Under the pieces are notes generated by a model. The model made no database searches and was not told where the DNA came from. It saw only the letters and a program-made list of their open reading frames with translations. The position numbers and the translations under genes are program-made. This document shows, one piece after another, positions 45,008-55,049 of a DNA stretch of 64,000 nt (within the stretch, counting starts at the first letter, position 1; every line of letters starts with the position of its first letter). The stretch is from Dastarcus helophoroides (taxonomy: Eukaryota > Arthropoda > Insecta > Coleoptera > Bothrideridae), in assembly GCA_028583605.1 (NCBI GenBank), contig CM053327.1:6943316-7007315 (forward strand). Reading direction: 5' to 3'.

Positions 45008-46700
45008 CTTTTATTTATTTTCTACAAATTTCGACTTGTCACCCAAAATTCGGTTTTTTTTCGAAATTACGACCTTTAAAATTGAGCATTTTATTGTTTC
45101 TGTAAACTGCGATTTTTCCGACGAAATTCATCTACTTATTTTCAAAATGTTTGATTTAATCTCAAAGTGTGACTTTCTCTGGAAAATTTTGATCTTTAAC
45201 ACTTCAACACTTTTTTCGAAATTTCTATATTCTTTTTAAAATTCGTCCTTTTTCCAAATTAAACCAGTTTGTCCAAATATTACCTTTTACTAAACATTTC
45301 AACTTTTATTTATTTTCTACAAATTTGGATTTGTTTCGCAAAATTCGGTTGTTTTCGAAATTTCGACTTTTGAATTCAACATTTTATTGTTTCGGCAAGC
45401 TGCAATTTTTTCGACGAAATTCGTCAATTTTCCAAATGTTTGACTTAATCTCAAAATTAGATTTTTTTCTTAAAATTTGCCCTTTCTTTAAAGTTCAACA
45501 TTTTTTTCGAAACTGGAAGTTGTATCAACCTTATCCTTTCTTTCCAAATTATTTTACCAATTTTATCAAAATTCGAATTTATCTGAATATTTGGAGATTT
45601 TTTATTTTGTATTGTTCTCGAGATTTTAAATTTATTCTCAAAATTTAACTTTCTCTGGAAAAATAGATTTTTTTTATAACCTTCTTCTCTAAAAAACTTC
45701 GGCTTTTTAAAAGTTTGACGATTTTTTTTCAAGTTTTCAATTTTTTACAATTTTTCTTGTCAAAATTTTACAATTTTTCACAAAAATTTCAGGTTTTAAA
45801 TTTGTTCTGGGTTTCAATCTATTGTCGAAATTAGATGTTTTTTTTAAATTTTATCTTATTTGAGAACTTTTGACAAATTCATTTTTTTCTAAACCTTTTT
45901 TTCAAAATTCGGTTTTTTTCTGGAAATTTCAACTTTCATTTCGAACTAAATTCATCTATTTTCAAATATCAAAATTTGATTTTTTTCTTAAAATTTGACT
46001 TCCTCTGGGAAATATTGACCTTCTTTAAAATTCAATACTTTTCTCGAAACTGACAGTTTTATGGATATTTTCTTTTCTATCGAAATTATTTTACCAATTT
46101 TCTCAAAATTTAATTTATCTGAAAATTTGGATTTTTTTTTAATTCGTCTCAATTTATTCTCAAAATTTAACTTTCTCTGGAAAATTGAACATTTTTTATT
46201 TTCTTCTTCTCTGCAAAACTTCGACTTCTGAACAAGTTCGACAATTTTTGAAATTCAATACCTCTCTCAAAACTGGAAGTTTTATTGACATTCTCTTTTC
46301 TTTCAAAATTATTTTACCAATTTTCTCAATATTGAAACTTATCAGAAAATTTGGACTTTTTTTTAAATCGTCTTGTTCTCGAAATTATAAATTTTCTCTC
46401 ATAATTTATTTCTCTCAAAAAATGCAAATTATTTGTCCAAATTTCGGGCCTTTTTTTAAATTTTGACCCTTTCTTTGAAATTTTACCTAAAATTTGACTT
46501 TTTTCTTCTTTGAAAAACTTAAAGTTTTATAAAGTTCGACAATTATTTTTAAGCTTTCAGTTTATTTTTACAATTTCTCTTTTTGATATTTTATAATTTT
46601 TCAAAAAATTCAAATTTCTCTAAAAATTTCAGGTTTTTAATTTGTTCTGGGTTTCAATATATTGTCGAAATTTAACGTATTTTTTCTAAAATTTTACTTT
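45008..46700 (-). repeat. Higher-order tandem repeat within the hAT-like element
   Basis: 45008-45240 recurs at 45306-45535 (TTTTATTTATTTTCTACAAA, AACATTTTATTGTTTC, GACGAAATTC). A second series anchored by ATTATTTTACCAATTTT occurs at about 45550, 46085 and 46308. TTGTTCTGGGTTTCAAT occurs at 45797 and 46638. Long units built from the short background unit are the usual arrangement of satellite-like DNA. Confidence 0.65.
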
Positions 46701-46731
46701 TTTCTAAGAACTTATGATAAATTCATTTTTT

Positions 46732-46880
46732 TCGAAATCTCTTCTTCTCAATTTTTTCGAAATCTCTTCTTTTCAATTTTTTCGAAATCTCTTCTCAATT
46801 TTTTCGACATCTCTTCCTTCATCTCAATTTTTTCGAAGTCTCTTTTTCTCAATGTTTTCGAAATAGCTTCTTTTTTTCTC
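46732..46880. repeat. Minisatellite, ~28-bp unit (CGAAATCTCTTCTTCTCAAT...)
   Basis: About six units of CGAAATCTCTTCTTCTCAAT plus TTTTTT, with length variation of a few bases. Confidence 0.75.
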
Positions 46881-47384
46881 AAAATTTGATTTTTTTTTGG
46901 AAATGTCAGCTTTTATGTCTAACTTTGATATTTGCTGTTTCTGTAAATTTACATTTTTTTTCTCACAAAAGTAATTCAACTTTTTTTTACGAAATTTCAA
47001 GGCTGTAGAAAATTTACAAATAAAAAAGTAAAAATCATGAATAAAATATTTTTTTTAAAAATTTCGACTCCCCACACTAGTTTTTTTTTAGAAATTTCAA
47101 ATTCATGTGTTTTTTCAAAATATTAATACAAATTAATCAAAAATTTCGGAAAAATACTTCTTGAAATCATAATTTTCTTGTCAAAATTAAAGTAAAACTT
47201 AAAAATTCCTAGAAAAGTATTTTTGGAAACGACTTCTGTAGGTTACTTGTTTAATGAGTACTCATTTTATGCGCATCTGTCCACTCTAGCTTTTTTTTAT
47301 TTATTTTTTGGGGGAGTTATAGCGTCGCAATTGTCTTTTAAAAGAGCCGCATGCGGCTGGCGAGCCGTGGTTTTCCGACCTCTG

Positions 47385-47803
47385 GTCCAAGTAATAATCT
47401 AGATAACGCTAAAGATAAATTTGACCAGGAACGCCGCGCGCACATCAGCCGCCCTTTCAAATACAAATAAATCACAAAATTTAGACAACAAATCGAATTT
47501 TAAATTTTATTGAAAGGCTCAATCAAAATTCAGGAAAAAAAGTAGAAATTTGTAAAAAAAAACCGAATTTCGAATTTTGAATTTTTAATGTGAAGACCAT
47601 GTTTTTAGTCGTTAAAAATTTGCGACTGATATTTATCCCAGCAAACCCGGTGAGAGGTTGACTATCCCTCTGTTAGATTTTGGAGGCAGTGTCGCAGCCA
47701 GAGATTTGACAAAATAAGTTTAAAACTTATAACAAAAACAACTGGAAATTTTGGGGAAAAAAGCGACACTGAATTTTAAATTTTGAATTTCAAATTTTGA
47801 TTT
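47385..47803. other. Interval without identified gene
   Basis: A short low-copy piece is followed by background AT-rich sequence with AATTTTGAATTTCAAA words. No gene. Confidence 0.35.
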
Positions 47804-47915
47804 TGGTGGAACGGACTGGTCCATGGTTATCTTCAAAAATTGAAATACAGAACTTGTCCCCTGAAACCACGAAAAATTAAAAAACACAACAAACGTTGCT
47901 CCAACGCGTTTTGAC
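47804..47915 (+). mobile_element. F2 left arm only
   Basis: TGGTGGAACGGACTGGTCC through AACACAACAAACG and CTCCAACGCGTTTTGAC. It breaks off in the middle of the ribozyme-like tip, and no second arm follows. Confidence 0.65.
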
Positions 47916-49336
47916 ATTTTTCAAATTTTGAATTTCGAATCCCGACGTTGGAATTTCGAATTTCGAATTTTGCTTTATGTCGATACTTAAAAGAAACTTG
48001 TTAAATATTAAATCCTTAAAATGTCGTGTTAAATCTCGAATTATTTTATTATGAATTATGAGTCCTTCTAGAAATTGGAACTTTTATATTAAATTTTAAA
48101 TTTAAATTTCAAATTTTTAATCAAAATAATTCGACAACTTTCCTTATAAAAGTCGAAATTTTGGATAAAAAGAAATTTGGGAAAAAATGTATTTATTTAA
48201 AAATAGTTATCAAAATTTCTCGTTTAGCCTAAAATTTCAAAATTAGTATTTCTTACTTCTAAATGTTGAGAAAATATTTTTCAATTCTGCAATATTTTTT
48301 ACTTTTACCTAGATATTTTTGGCCTTAATTTGGAAATTGGGCTTGAGTTGAACTAACGAGGAAGATTTTTCCCAACATTTCGAAAGTTTTTTTTCTGAAA
48401 TTTCGCCATAAACATCTATAGAAATTTCGAAGTTATTGCTACTTTAAAACCTATATTTTGAGTTAAATATCGAGACTCAAATTTCGAGATATTTTTTTCT
48501 TAAATTTGTATGCTTTCTTTGACTTTGTTATTGGAATTTTAAAACAAAACAAACATTTCAAATAAAAAAGTTTCTCGACAACATTTTGACCATTTTTGGG
48601 ACCAAATTCTAACTTCTTGAGTACAGTTTAGGAAAAATTTATTTTAAAAACTGAGATTTCCACATTTTTCACTTTATAAATTTCAATTTTTCTGTTTTTA
48701 AAATGTCAACTTTTAACTGAAAATGTTGACTTCAAATTCAAAATTATGAACTTTTCCTAGAATAAAAAGGTTTTATATTAATAAGATATTTTGGAAACTA
48801 CTAGTTTCCCACAAGATCTGATATATTCAAATGTATTGCAAAAATCGAGTTTTACACAAAATGTCATGAAAGAGACGAAATTTTTTGAACAGATAAGAAT
48901 ATGAAGAAAAAAACATCTAAATAGAAAGTTTTAAGAATTTTGAGTTTTAATGAGATGAAATGAAGTAAAATATATCCGAAAAATTTTATTTTTTGGATAA
49001 AACTACCAATTTTAGTTGGCAAAAAATTCTAACTCTGCAACGAGAGTATCTTTTAAGTTAATAAATAAATAATGAAATACCTACCTTCAATCTGACCTGG
49101 TTCCCAAAATTTTAGAAATGTTAACAGGAAATAAAAATTACAAGTTTTAGCTTGACATAAAAAAAACCAAAGATTCGAATCAAAAATTACAAATTTTAGC
49201 CCAAAATTTAAAAAATAGAAATAAAATCCTCAAAATGATATAAAAAAATGATCCTAAATATAATTCTTGTTTTCAAAATAATACCTTTTTCCTCGAAATT
49301 TCTCAAGGAAGGAAGTTTCGGAATAAGGTCACCATT
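47916..49336. repeat. AT-rich degenerate repeat
   Basis: Low-complexity AT-rich sequence in both orientations. No open frame of interest. Confidence 0.55.
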
Positions 49337-49345
49337 TCTAAAGAC

Positions 49346-50428
49346 TTTTTTTTTGTTTACGAATCGGATATCACCTTACGGACACCTGGGAAGATAGCCC
49401 AGACAGTGTCGGACTTCCGTTAAATGGGTATCGACTAAAACCCATGCTTCTTCGGGACGGGCCAATGGCCCCCAATCTCTCCATCGGAACAGTGTATTAG
49501 CGCTTGGGCACTAATGCAAGCTGTTTTACCTGAAACAAACAAAACACAAAAATTTCCCTATGGAAAAATGGTTGCCACTGTAGCCTAGAGGACCATCATC
49601 GGTCTTCTGGTCCTGGTTGAAATGTTTGGATCATAATCCACTGCCTCTGTCGAGCTAGTTCTTTAGGATGCGTTTCTGCTCTGATCATTGCCCTAGAATT
49701 TACCTCCTTAAGAAATCTCTTACCTTAGGTAGGTCGACTACTCTATGGGGTTGATCATTTCTAGCAAACCACGGAGCATCCATGGCTTTTCTTAGAAATA
49801 CGATCTGGAACACCTAAAGTTTCTTCATCTGGTTGTCGGTAGCTTGTGACCAGACTACAGATGCGTAGATCATCGCTGGTCTTATGATTGATGTGTACAG
49901 CAAAACTTTAAGCCCTGGACAATTTGCTATATCTACCAATCAATGCTAGCAGCAATTCCTTTAGCATCCTGGCCTGGACACTGCATAATCGATGTGAGCC
50001 TGAAATGTCAGTCTTTTGTCTAATATTACCCTTAGATATTTTGCCTGAAGTCTCTAGTCGACGTTTTGCCTGTGGACATGAATATGACCACATGGTTGGA
50101 GTCTTCTTCTGGTGAAGGAAACTACTTGGGTCTTGCCTGTGTTAACTTTGACTCTTCATGTACAAAAGCATTCTAAGAATTCGTCTGTCGCTGTCTGTAG
50201 TCATCTGGTGACCAATTCTGGACTTAGAGAATTTGCCAATAACGCCATGTCGTCAGTTTAGGTTGTCAATGTCGTCTGATCGGTTTTTGGAATGTCTGCT
50301 GTGAACAGACAGTATAGGAGCGAAGACAAGTCAGAACCTTGAGGTACGCCATACCCCAACCTGTACTGATTAGACAGTTTCTGTCCCACCTTCGCTCTAA
50401 ATGAGCGCTGCTGCAGGGACCATCGCTA
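49346..50428 (-). mobile_element. 5'-truncated Jockey-clade retrotransposon with 9-bp target duplications
   Basis: Oriented on -, it ends in a short poly(A) (nine T at 49346-49354 on +) and is flanked by TCTAAAGAC at 49337-49345 and 50429-50437. It begins inside the RT domain, as expected from incomplete reverse transcription. Confidence 0.85.
49400..50420 (-). pseudogene. Jockey reverse transcriptase, C-terminal half, broken
   Basis: Blocks on - across several frames: YRLGYGVPQGSDLSSLLYCL (RT motif before the active site), TDDMALLANS (the catalytic Asp pair is retained), KVNTGKTQVVSFTRR, LRVILDKRLTFQAHIDYA, LKVLLYTSIIRPAMIYASVV and MDAPWFARNDQPHRVVDLPK. The last block is typical of the Jockey-clade C-terminus. 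At least four frameshifts or stops separate them. Endonuclease, ORF1 and the first half of RT are lost to 5' truncation. It has no activity. Confidence 0.8.
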
Positions 50429-50465
50429 TCTAAAGACATCTTGAATTTTCGGGAATAAATATGAA

Positions 50466-52285
50466 GGCAGGCAGAATTTCTTTCAAGGCGGGGCAACAAT
50501 CATTCTGAAAAATTCATGGAGAAAAAAGAAACCCTTCCGGCTTAAACACTACACGAACTAAGGAGATCCAATTTTCAGATTTAAAGTCGAAATTTCGAAA
50601 AAGACCCAAATTTTAAGAAGAACTCTTTCAGACAACTTCAAGAAAAATTGTTTTTTCTGAAAAAAGTGGCAATTTCCATAACAAGTCAAACTTAAATAAA
50701 AAAGTAATGCAACTTTCAAAAATATTTTTCTGAGAATTTTGATTTTATTTAAATAATAACATATTCTTGAAATTTACAAGAAACCTTTTTCCCAAAATTT
50801 TCTAAAAATATTGTAACGAAATGTAAATTGTAGAATTTAGTGCATAAGAAAAGTTTCTAGAAAGATCTGATAAGGGGAAATCGGCCGCGATAATGAAGCA
50901 AACGGCAGATAAGCGTTCTCAAAATTTCGGCAAACGATAAGCCTTATCTACCGGATTGTTCTAGAACCTGCAGGCCAAAACTATATAAAGCGGCCAGCTC
51001 TCCCTCGAGTTAAGTCAGTTAGAATCAGTGTAGTTAGTGAGTTAATAGTTAGAAGTACATAAGCGAGTTATTGTTCAGTTGTAGTGATCCGAGTTTAGTT
51101 TGGTAATAAAGTGGGTATAATTCCCGTGTTAATCAATTCGAACTGATAAAGCCCGTAACAATATTGTTATCAGACTTAGATTTCTATTAAAATTTTGATC
51201 CAATTGTAAAAAATAAAGAATTTTGAGAAAAAGTCGAAATTTTTCAAAAAATCAATTTAAAATGAAAATATTCAGAAACAGAATATATTGAATTTTGAGA
51301 TAAAAGTCAAAATTCGCAGAATAAATGCATTTCTAACAATAATTTAAAACCACTGGGAATCAAATTAAAAAAAGAAATTAAGATAAAACAGAAATTAACA
51401 AAACAGACTTCGAAAAAACATCACAATTTTAAAAAAATACGTACAATTTAGCGAAATTAACAAAAAAAGATCGCACTTTCTAGAAAATATTTCAACTTTC
51501 CAAAAGAAGATCCAATTTTAGGATCAAAATTGGAATTTTAAAAATAAATTAGTAATTTCGAAAAACACGAATTTCGAGGAAAAAAATTTGAAAAAGTCGG
51601 AGTTTTCAGTAAAACACATTAAAAATAAAAACCTAACCTTTCACAAAGCTCGACAAATTCCAAAATTCAAAAAAAGTTAAAATTTTTAATGGTCTAATTT
51701 TGTGAAAAAGTCAAAATTTTGAGAAAACAATCGCAATTTCCGAAAACATTTTTCTCAAAATTTAAAATTCACATTGAATTTATGAGAAATCTTTTTCTCT
51801 AAATCTTCAAAAATATTTTTCTTAACATTTTTATTAAGATTCCGATCTAATTTGGAGAGAAAACATTTTCAGGAACCATAAAACATCACATTTCGAGATA
51901 AAAGTGAAAATTTGTTGAAAAAGACAAATATTAAGAAAAATTACGGAATTTCGAAATATTAAATGAATTTTGAAACAAAAGTTTAAAAAGTAGAATATTG
52001 ACAATAAAATCGAAATTTCGAAAAAGTCCAATTCTGAGGAAAAATACTATTTAAAGAGAAAAAAAATTGAGAAAAAGTTGAATTTACGAAGAAAATACTA
52101 AATATCGGATACTGAGATATGAACAAGAAACCAGTCAAAATTTTCAAAAAATCAGATTCTAAATTTTCAAAAATAACTAAATGTTCGGAAAATTATCGAA
52201 ATTTGAAAAAAAAAAATTAAATTTACGGTTTGCTGCATGACCTAAAGGGGGGCAAGCGCCCTACCCTGCCCTATTCCAGATACGC
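50466..52285 (+). repeat. Repeat block A, copy 3
   Basis: Parallel to 1216-2900 and joined to a GC-richer end (GGGGGGCAAGCGCCCTACCC, then TGCCCTATTCCAGATACGC at 52243-52283). That end also occurs, reversed, at 7620-7660 and in variant form at 18430-18470. The left GGCAGG...GGGCGC and right reversed GGGCAGG...GGGCGC words are similar, so the block could have terminal inverted repeats. A solo LTR interrupts it at 50812-51160. Confidence 0.65.
50812..51160 (+). mobile_element. Solo LTR, gypsy-type family G (best copy)
   Basis: TGTAACGAAATG...CCCGTAACA, 349 bp, flanked by ATAT on both sides (50808-50811, 51161-51164). It has TATATAAA at 50982-50989 and an AATAAA near 51105. U3 holds CGGCAGATAAGCG and CGATAAGCCTTATC, a dense set of GATA-factor-type motifs. 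The corresponding point in copy 1 of block A (about 1605, AATATTATTC) is uninterrupted and serves as an empty site. Confidence 0.9.
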
Positions 52286-52289
52286 TTAT

Positions 52290-53600
52290 AATTAAATTTA
52301 AAATTACGAATCCTCAACATTATATTCGAACATTTTAGAGTTTTTTTAATGGAAATTTTGACTTTTAAAGTCGACACTCTCTTAAATTTTGAAATGATCA
52401 TCTACAAATAAATCTTAATTGAGAAGTTAAAATCAGCATTTCATGAAAAGGTGAACAAATCAGGGTTAAACTTTTTGAGAAGTAAAAATTTCAAAGAGGA
52501 AATCTGAAAATTTCATTGTTAAAATTAGAATGTGAAGTGAAATATTGCTAGCAAGGTTAGATTTTCGTCGTTAAATTCGAATATTTGACCTTTTTCTCAA
52601 AATTTCGATTTTTAAACTTAAAATTCACCCCAACATTATTAAAAAAATGCTAAAACATTTGAGGTATGACGTGTTTTTTTTTAGTCGTAAACAATATTTT
52701 TTGTGACACCGTCTTTTGTACATCAAAAGTATTTAAAATAATTATTAGGACTCCGATTTAACACTTAGCACGGGATCCTTTAAAAGCTAGCTAAAGCACT
52801 GCCAAAAACAATGTTAAATCCTTATAACTTGGAAATCACTTTAATTAATCTGCTCGTCGAACGGTGCATCAAATTTAAAATATGAACGTGTTCCCCACCG
52901 CAATATTCCTACATCAAGTATTCACGGTTGGTGGTTGTTAAAGGTTCTCTAACTCCGAAAAGATAATGTAAACAGAATAAAACATGAAAAAAAGGTAATA
53001 TAGATCATAGTCGACCGCGATATATTGCTTTTCAGAAAGGAACACAACGCCGAAATCCACGTGCTGTTGATACATCCTTAATAATGTGTCGCATCTGTTC
53101 TTTTTTAATCTTCCCTATACAAAATTTGGGTTGTCCATGTTTATAACGTCGTTTAAATATTCACAAGGGTCCTAAAAAACATTAATCGATGTACCTACTT
53201 TTTTAAACGGCAGCACGAGACCTTTGTCGCACGATTCGGGACGTTTCAGGCTTTACGATAACAAAAGATCAGTAATCTGGCCATCGTGTTTAGTTTTTCA
53301 AGACCCGGTGGTTTTCAAGTGGCACACTTTCCTTGTTTGATGTTTCTGGTTCATTTTACCTTGTTTTAAACTTTAGAATTTAATTTGATCGTTATTATAT
53401 TCACATTGGTTCGACGTTTTCAGTATCGACTTTAAATCGTAGTATTGTTTAAAAAATGAATATTGAGAATTTTGAAATTCTGACATGATTAAAGGTGGCT
53501 CCATGGTATCAGAGCAAGAACTTAGTTTCAAATTCAGAATTCAAAATTTTTCGGGCAGTTGTAGTAATAGTTTTCATTTTATTTTATTCTATTTCAACAA
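52290..53600. other. AT-rich then low-copy interval
   Basis: Background repeat to about 52640, then low-copy sequence to 53480 with no recognisable gene. TGGTATCAGAGC at 53504-53515 resembles a retrotransposon primer-binding site, but no LTR ends immediately before it. Confidence 0.35.
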
Positions 53601-53606
53601 TTTATA

Positions 53607-53961
53607 TGTAGCAGAATGTAGTTATAAAATTATTAGTAAGGAATTCTCTAGAAAAATTGGATAATGGAAAGCGGCCGCGATAATGAATCATACAGCAAAT
53701 AAGCGCTCTAGACGTTCTCGCGAGCCATAATCATATCTGTACGTCCGTTCTAGAAACCGGAACAGTACCTATCAATACGCGGTCGTCTTTTCCTCAGTTA
53801 GTTAGTTAATTAAACAGTGAGTTAGTTAGTTGGTTAGTCAATGAGTTAATTAGTCAGTTGGTCAGATAAGTGAATAATAATTGTAATGTTCTGAAATCAG
53901 TTTGGAAATAAAGTGGTTACAATTCACGAAGTTTTAATTTTTGAACCGATAACGGGCAACA
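53607..53961 (+). mobile_element. Solo LTR, gypsy-type family G, diverged
   Basis: TGTAGCAGAATG...CGGGCAACA. It shares AAAGCGGCCGCGATAATGAA, TCTAGAAACCGGAAC, the GTTAGTTAGTT stretch and AATAAAGTGG with the other copies. The flanks do not give a clean 4-bp duplication. Confidence 0.75.
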
Positions 53962-53965
53962 TTAT

Positions 53966-55040
53966 TTTTTATGAAACAAAAAGAAATTCGAAACAAGATC
54001 GCCCACCCGCCACTGGTAAAGAGAGATATCGCTCAACTCTACCCCTAATAAATAGGGTCCCTTGTGTGAAATACGCTGCAAACCGCGAAAAAACCGATAA
54101 ATTTTATTACTGACATCGTCACGCAAAAAAACATTAACGTAAAAAATACGACGCCATTTTTATAGTGATAACTAGTGCCCTCCGTTGTAGCACCCCTGTT
54201 TGTCTTATCTCTGAATAAGCGGATATTTTATTCTTTACTTTCGTTATCTTAACTGGTCCCAAATTACTGCTGCTTTAGAGTAATGACTCATTTTACTCGC
54301 CGCAAATACATATATTATAGAATGAACTATCAAATTTAGGACTTATCTGCCCTTAGTTATTGTTGCTTTGCACTTCGGGGTCATTTAAAAAATTACGCTT
54401 CTAATAAGCAAAGTTGAGTATGAGTATGAGGCTCCACGATTAATTTTAGTTTGTAAAAAAAAGGAAATATTTCGGTAATTTGATCATAAAATGTCGATTT
54501 TATTCTCGAAAGTTGTAATTTAAAAAAGAAACATTCATTTCATCCGACTTTCTTTTTATAGACATTTTGTTTAAAGTTTAATTCGACATTTCTAAACGCT
54601 ATGTTGAAATTTTGAAAGTAAAGAAATTTTCAAGAAAAAAAGAGTTTTTCTAAAAAAATCATCCAAGAGAAAGTAGGTCTCGCACAACTAAGGTTCCGTA
54701 CTAATTACTACAGTGAACAGTCAATAGACCAAATTAAATCATTTTAACGAATTTAACATTTTATCCAAATTTTCTTGTGTTATAATTGCAAAATGAAAAA
54801 AAATTGTCAATTTTCAGATATACATATTTTTTTTCTACAAGCAATCCTAATATTTATGGAACTAGTGATTGTGTTTATAATGTCTCGGATAAAAAGCATT
54901 CATTTGTAATGGCAATAAGTTGATGATTCACACGGTGTATGAGATCGCCCTGGATCGCGCTAAAATGTTCGATTCCAACCGGAATGACTACATTGCGTGC
55001 AGTTTAATAACCTAGTGCTAGCTCCGAAAATATTCATCTA
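53966..55040. other. Low-copy interval without identified gene
   Basis: Mixed composition with some background units at 54440-54680. GTTCGATTCC at 54969-54978 resembles a tRNA B box, but no A box or cloverleaf accompanies it. No gene is supported. Confidence 0.35.
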
Positions 55041-55049
55041 AATGAAATT

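Larger units (their letters stand above)
44317..47384. mobile_element. hAT-like element, ~3.1 kb, filled with AT-rich higher-order repeat
   Basis: The left end CAGGGGTTGGCAAACTTTT, and the right end ending AGAGCCGCATGCGGCTGG, GAGCCGTGGTTTTCCGACC and TCTG, match the well-known insect hAT terminus type (CAGGGGTYGGCAAAC). The flanking octamers GCCTACAC and GTCCAAGT do not match convincingly. The interior is pyrimidine-rich on +. No transposase is present. Confidence 0.65.

Noticed and set aside
53504..53515. TGGTATCAGAGC, resembling a tRNA-iMet primer-binding site of copia elements
   Set aside because: No LTR ends just upstream and no gag/pol follows. The nearby LTR at 53607 starts downstream of it and belongs to a different layout.
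54969..54978. GTTCGATTCC, like a tRNA/SINE B box
   Set aside because: No A box at the right distance and no cloverleaf or poly(A)-ended SINE body.
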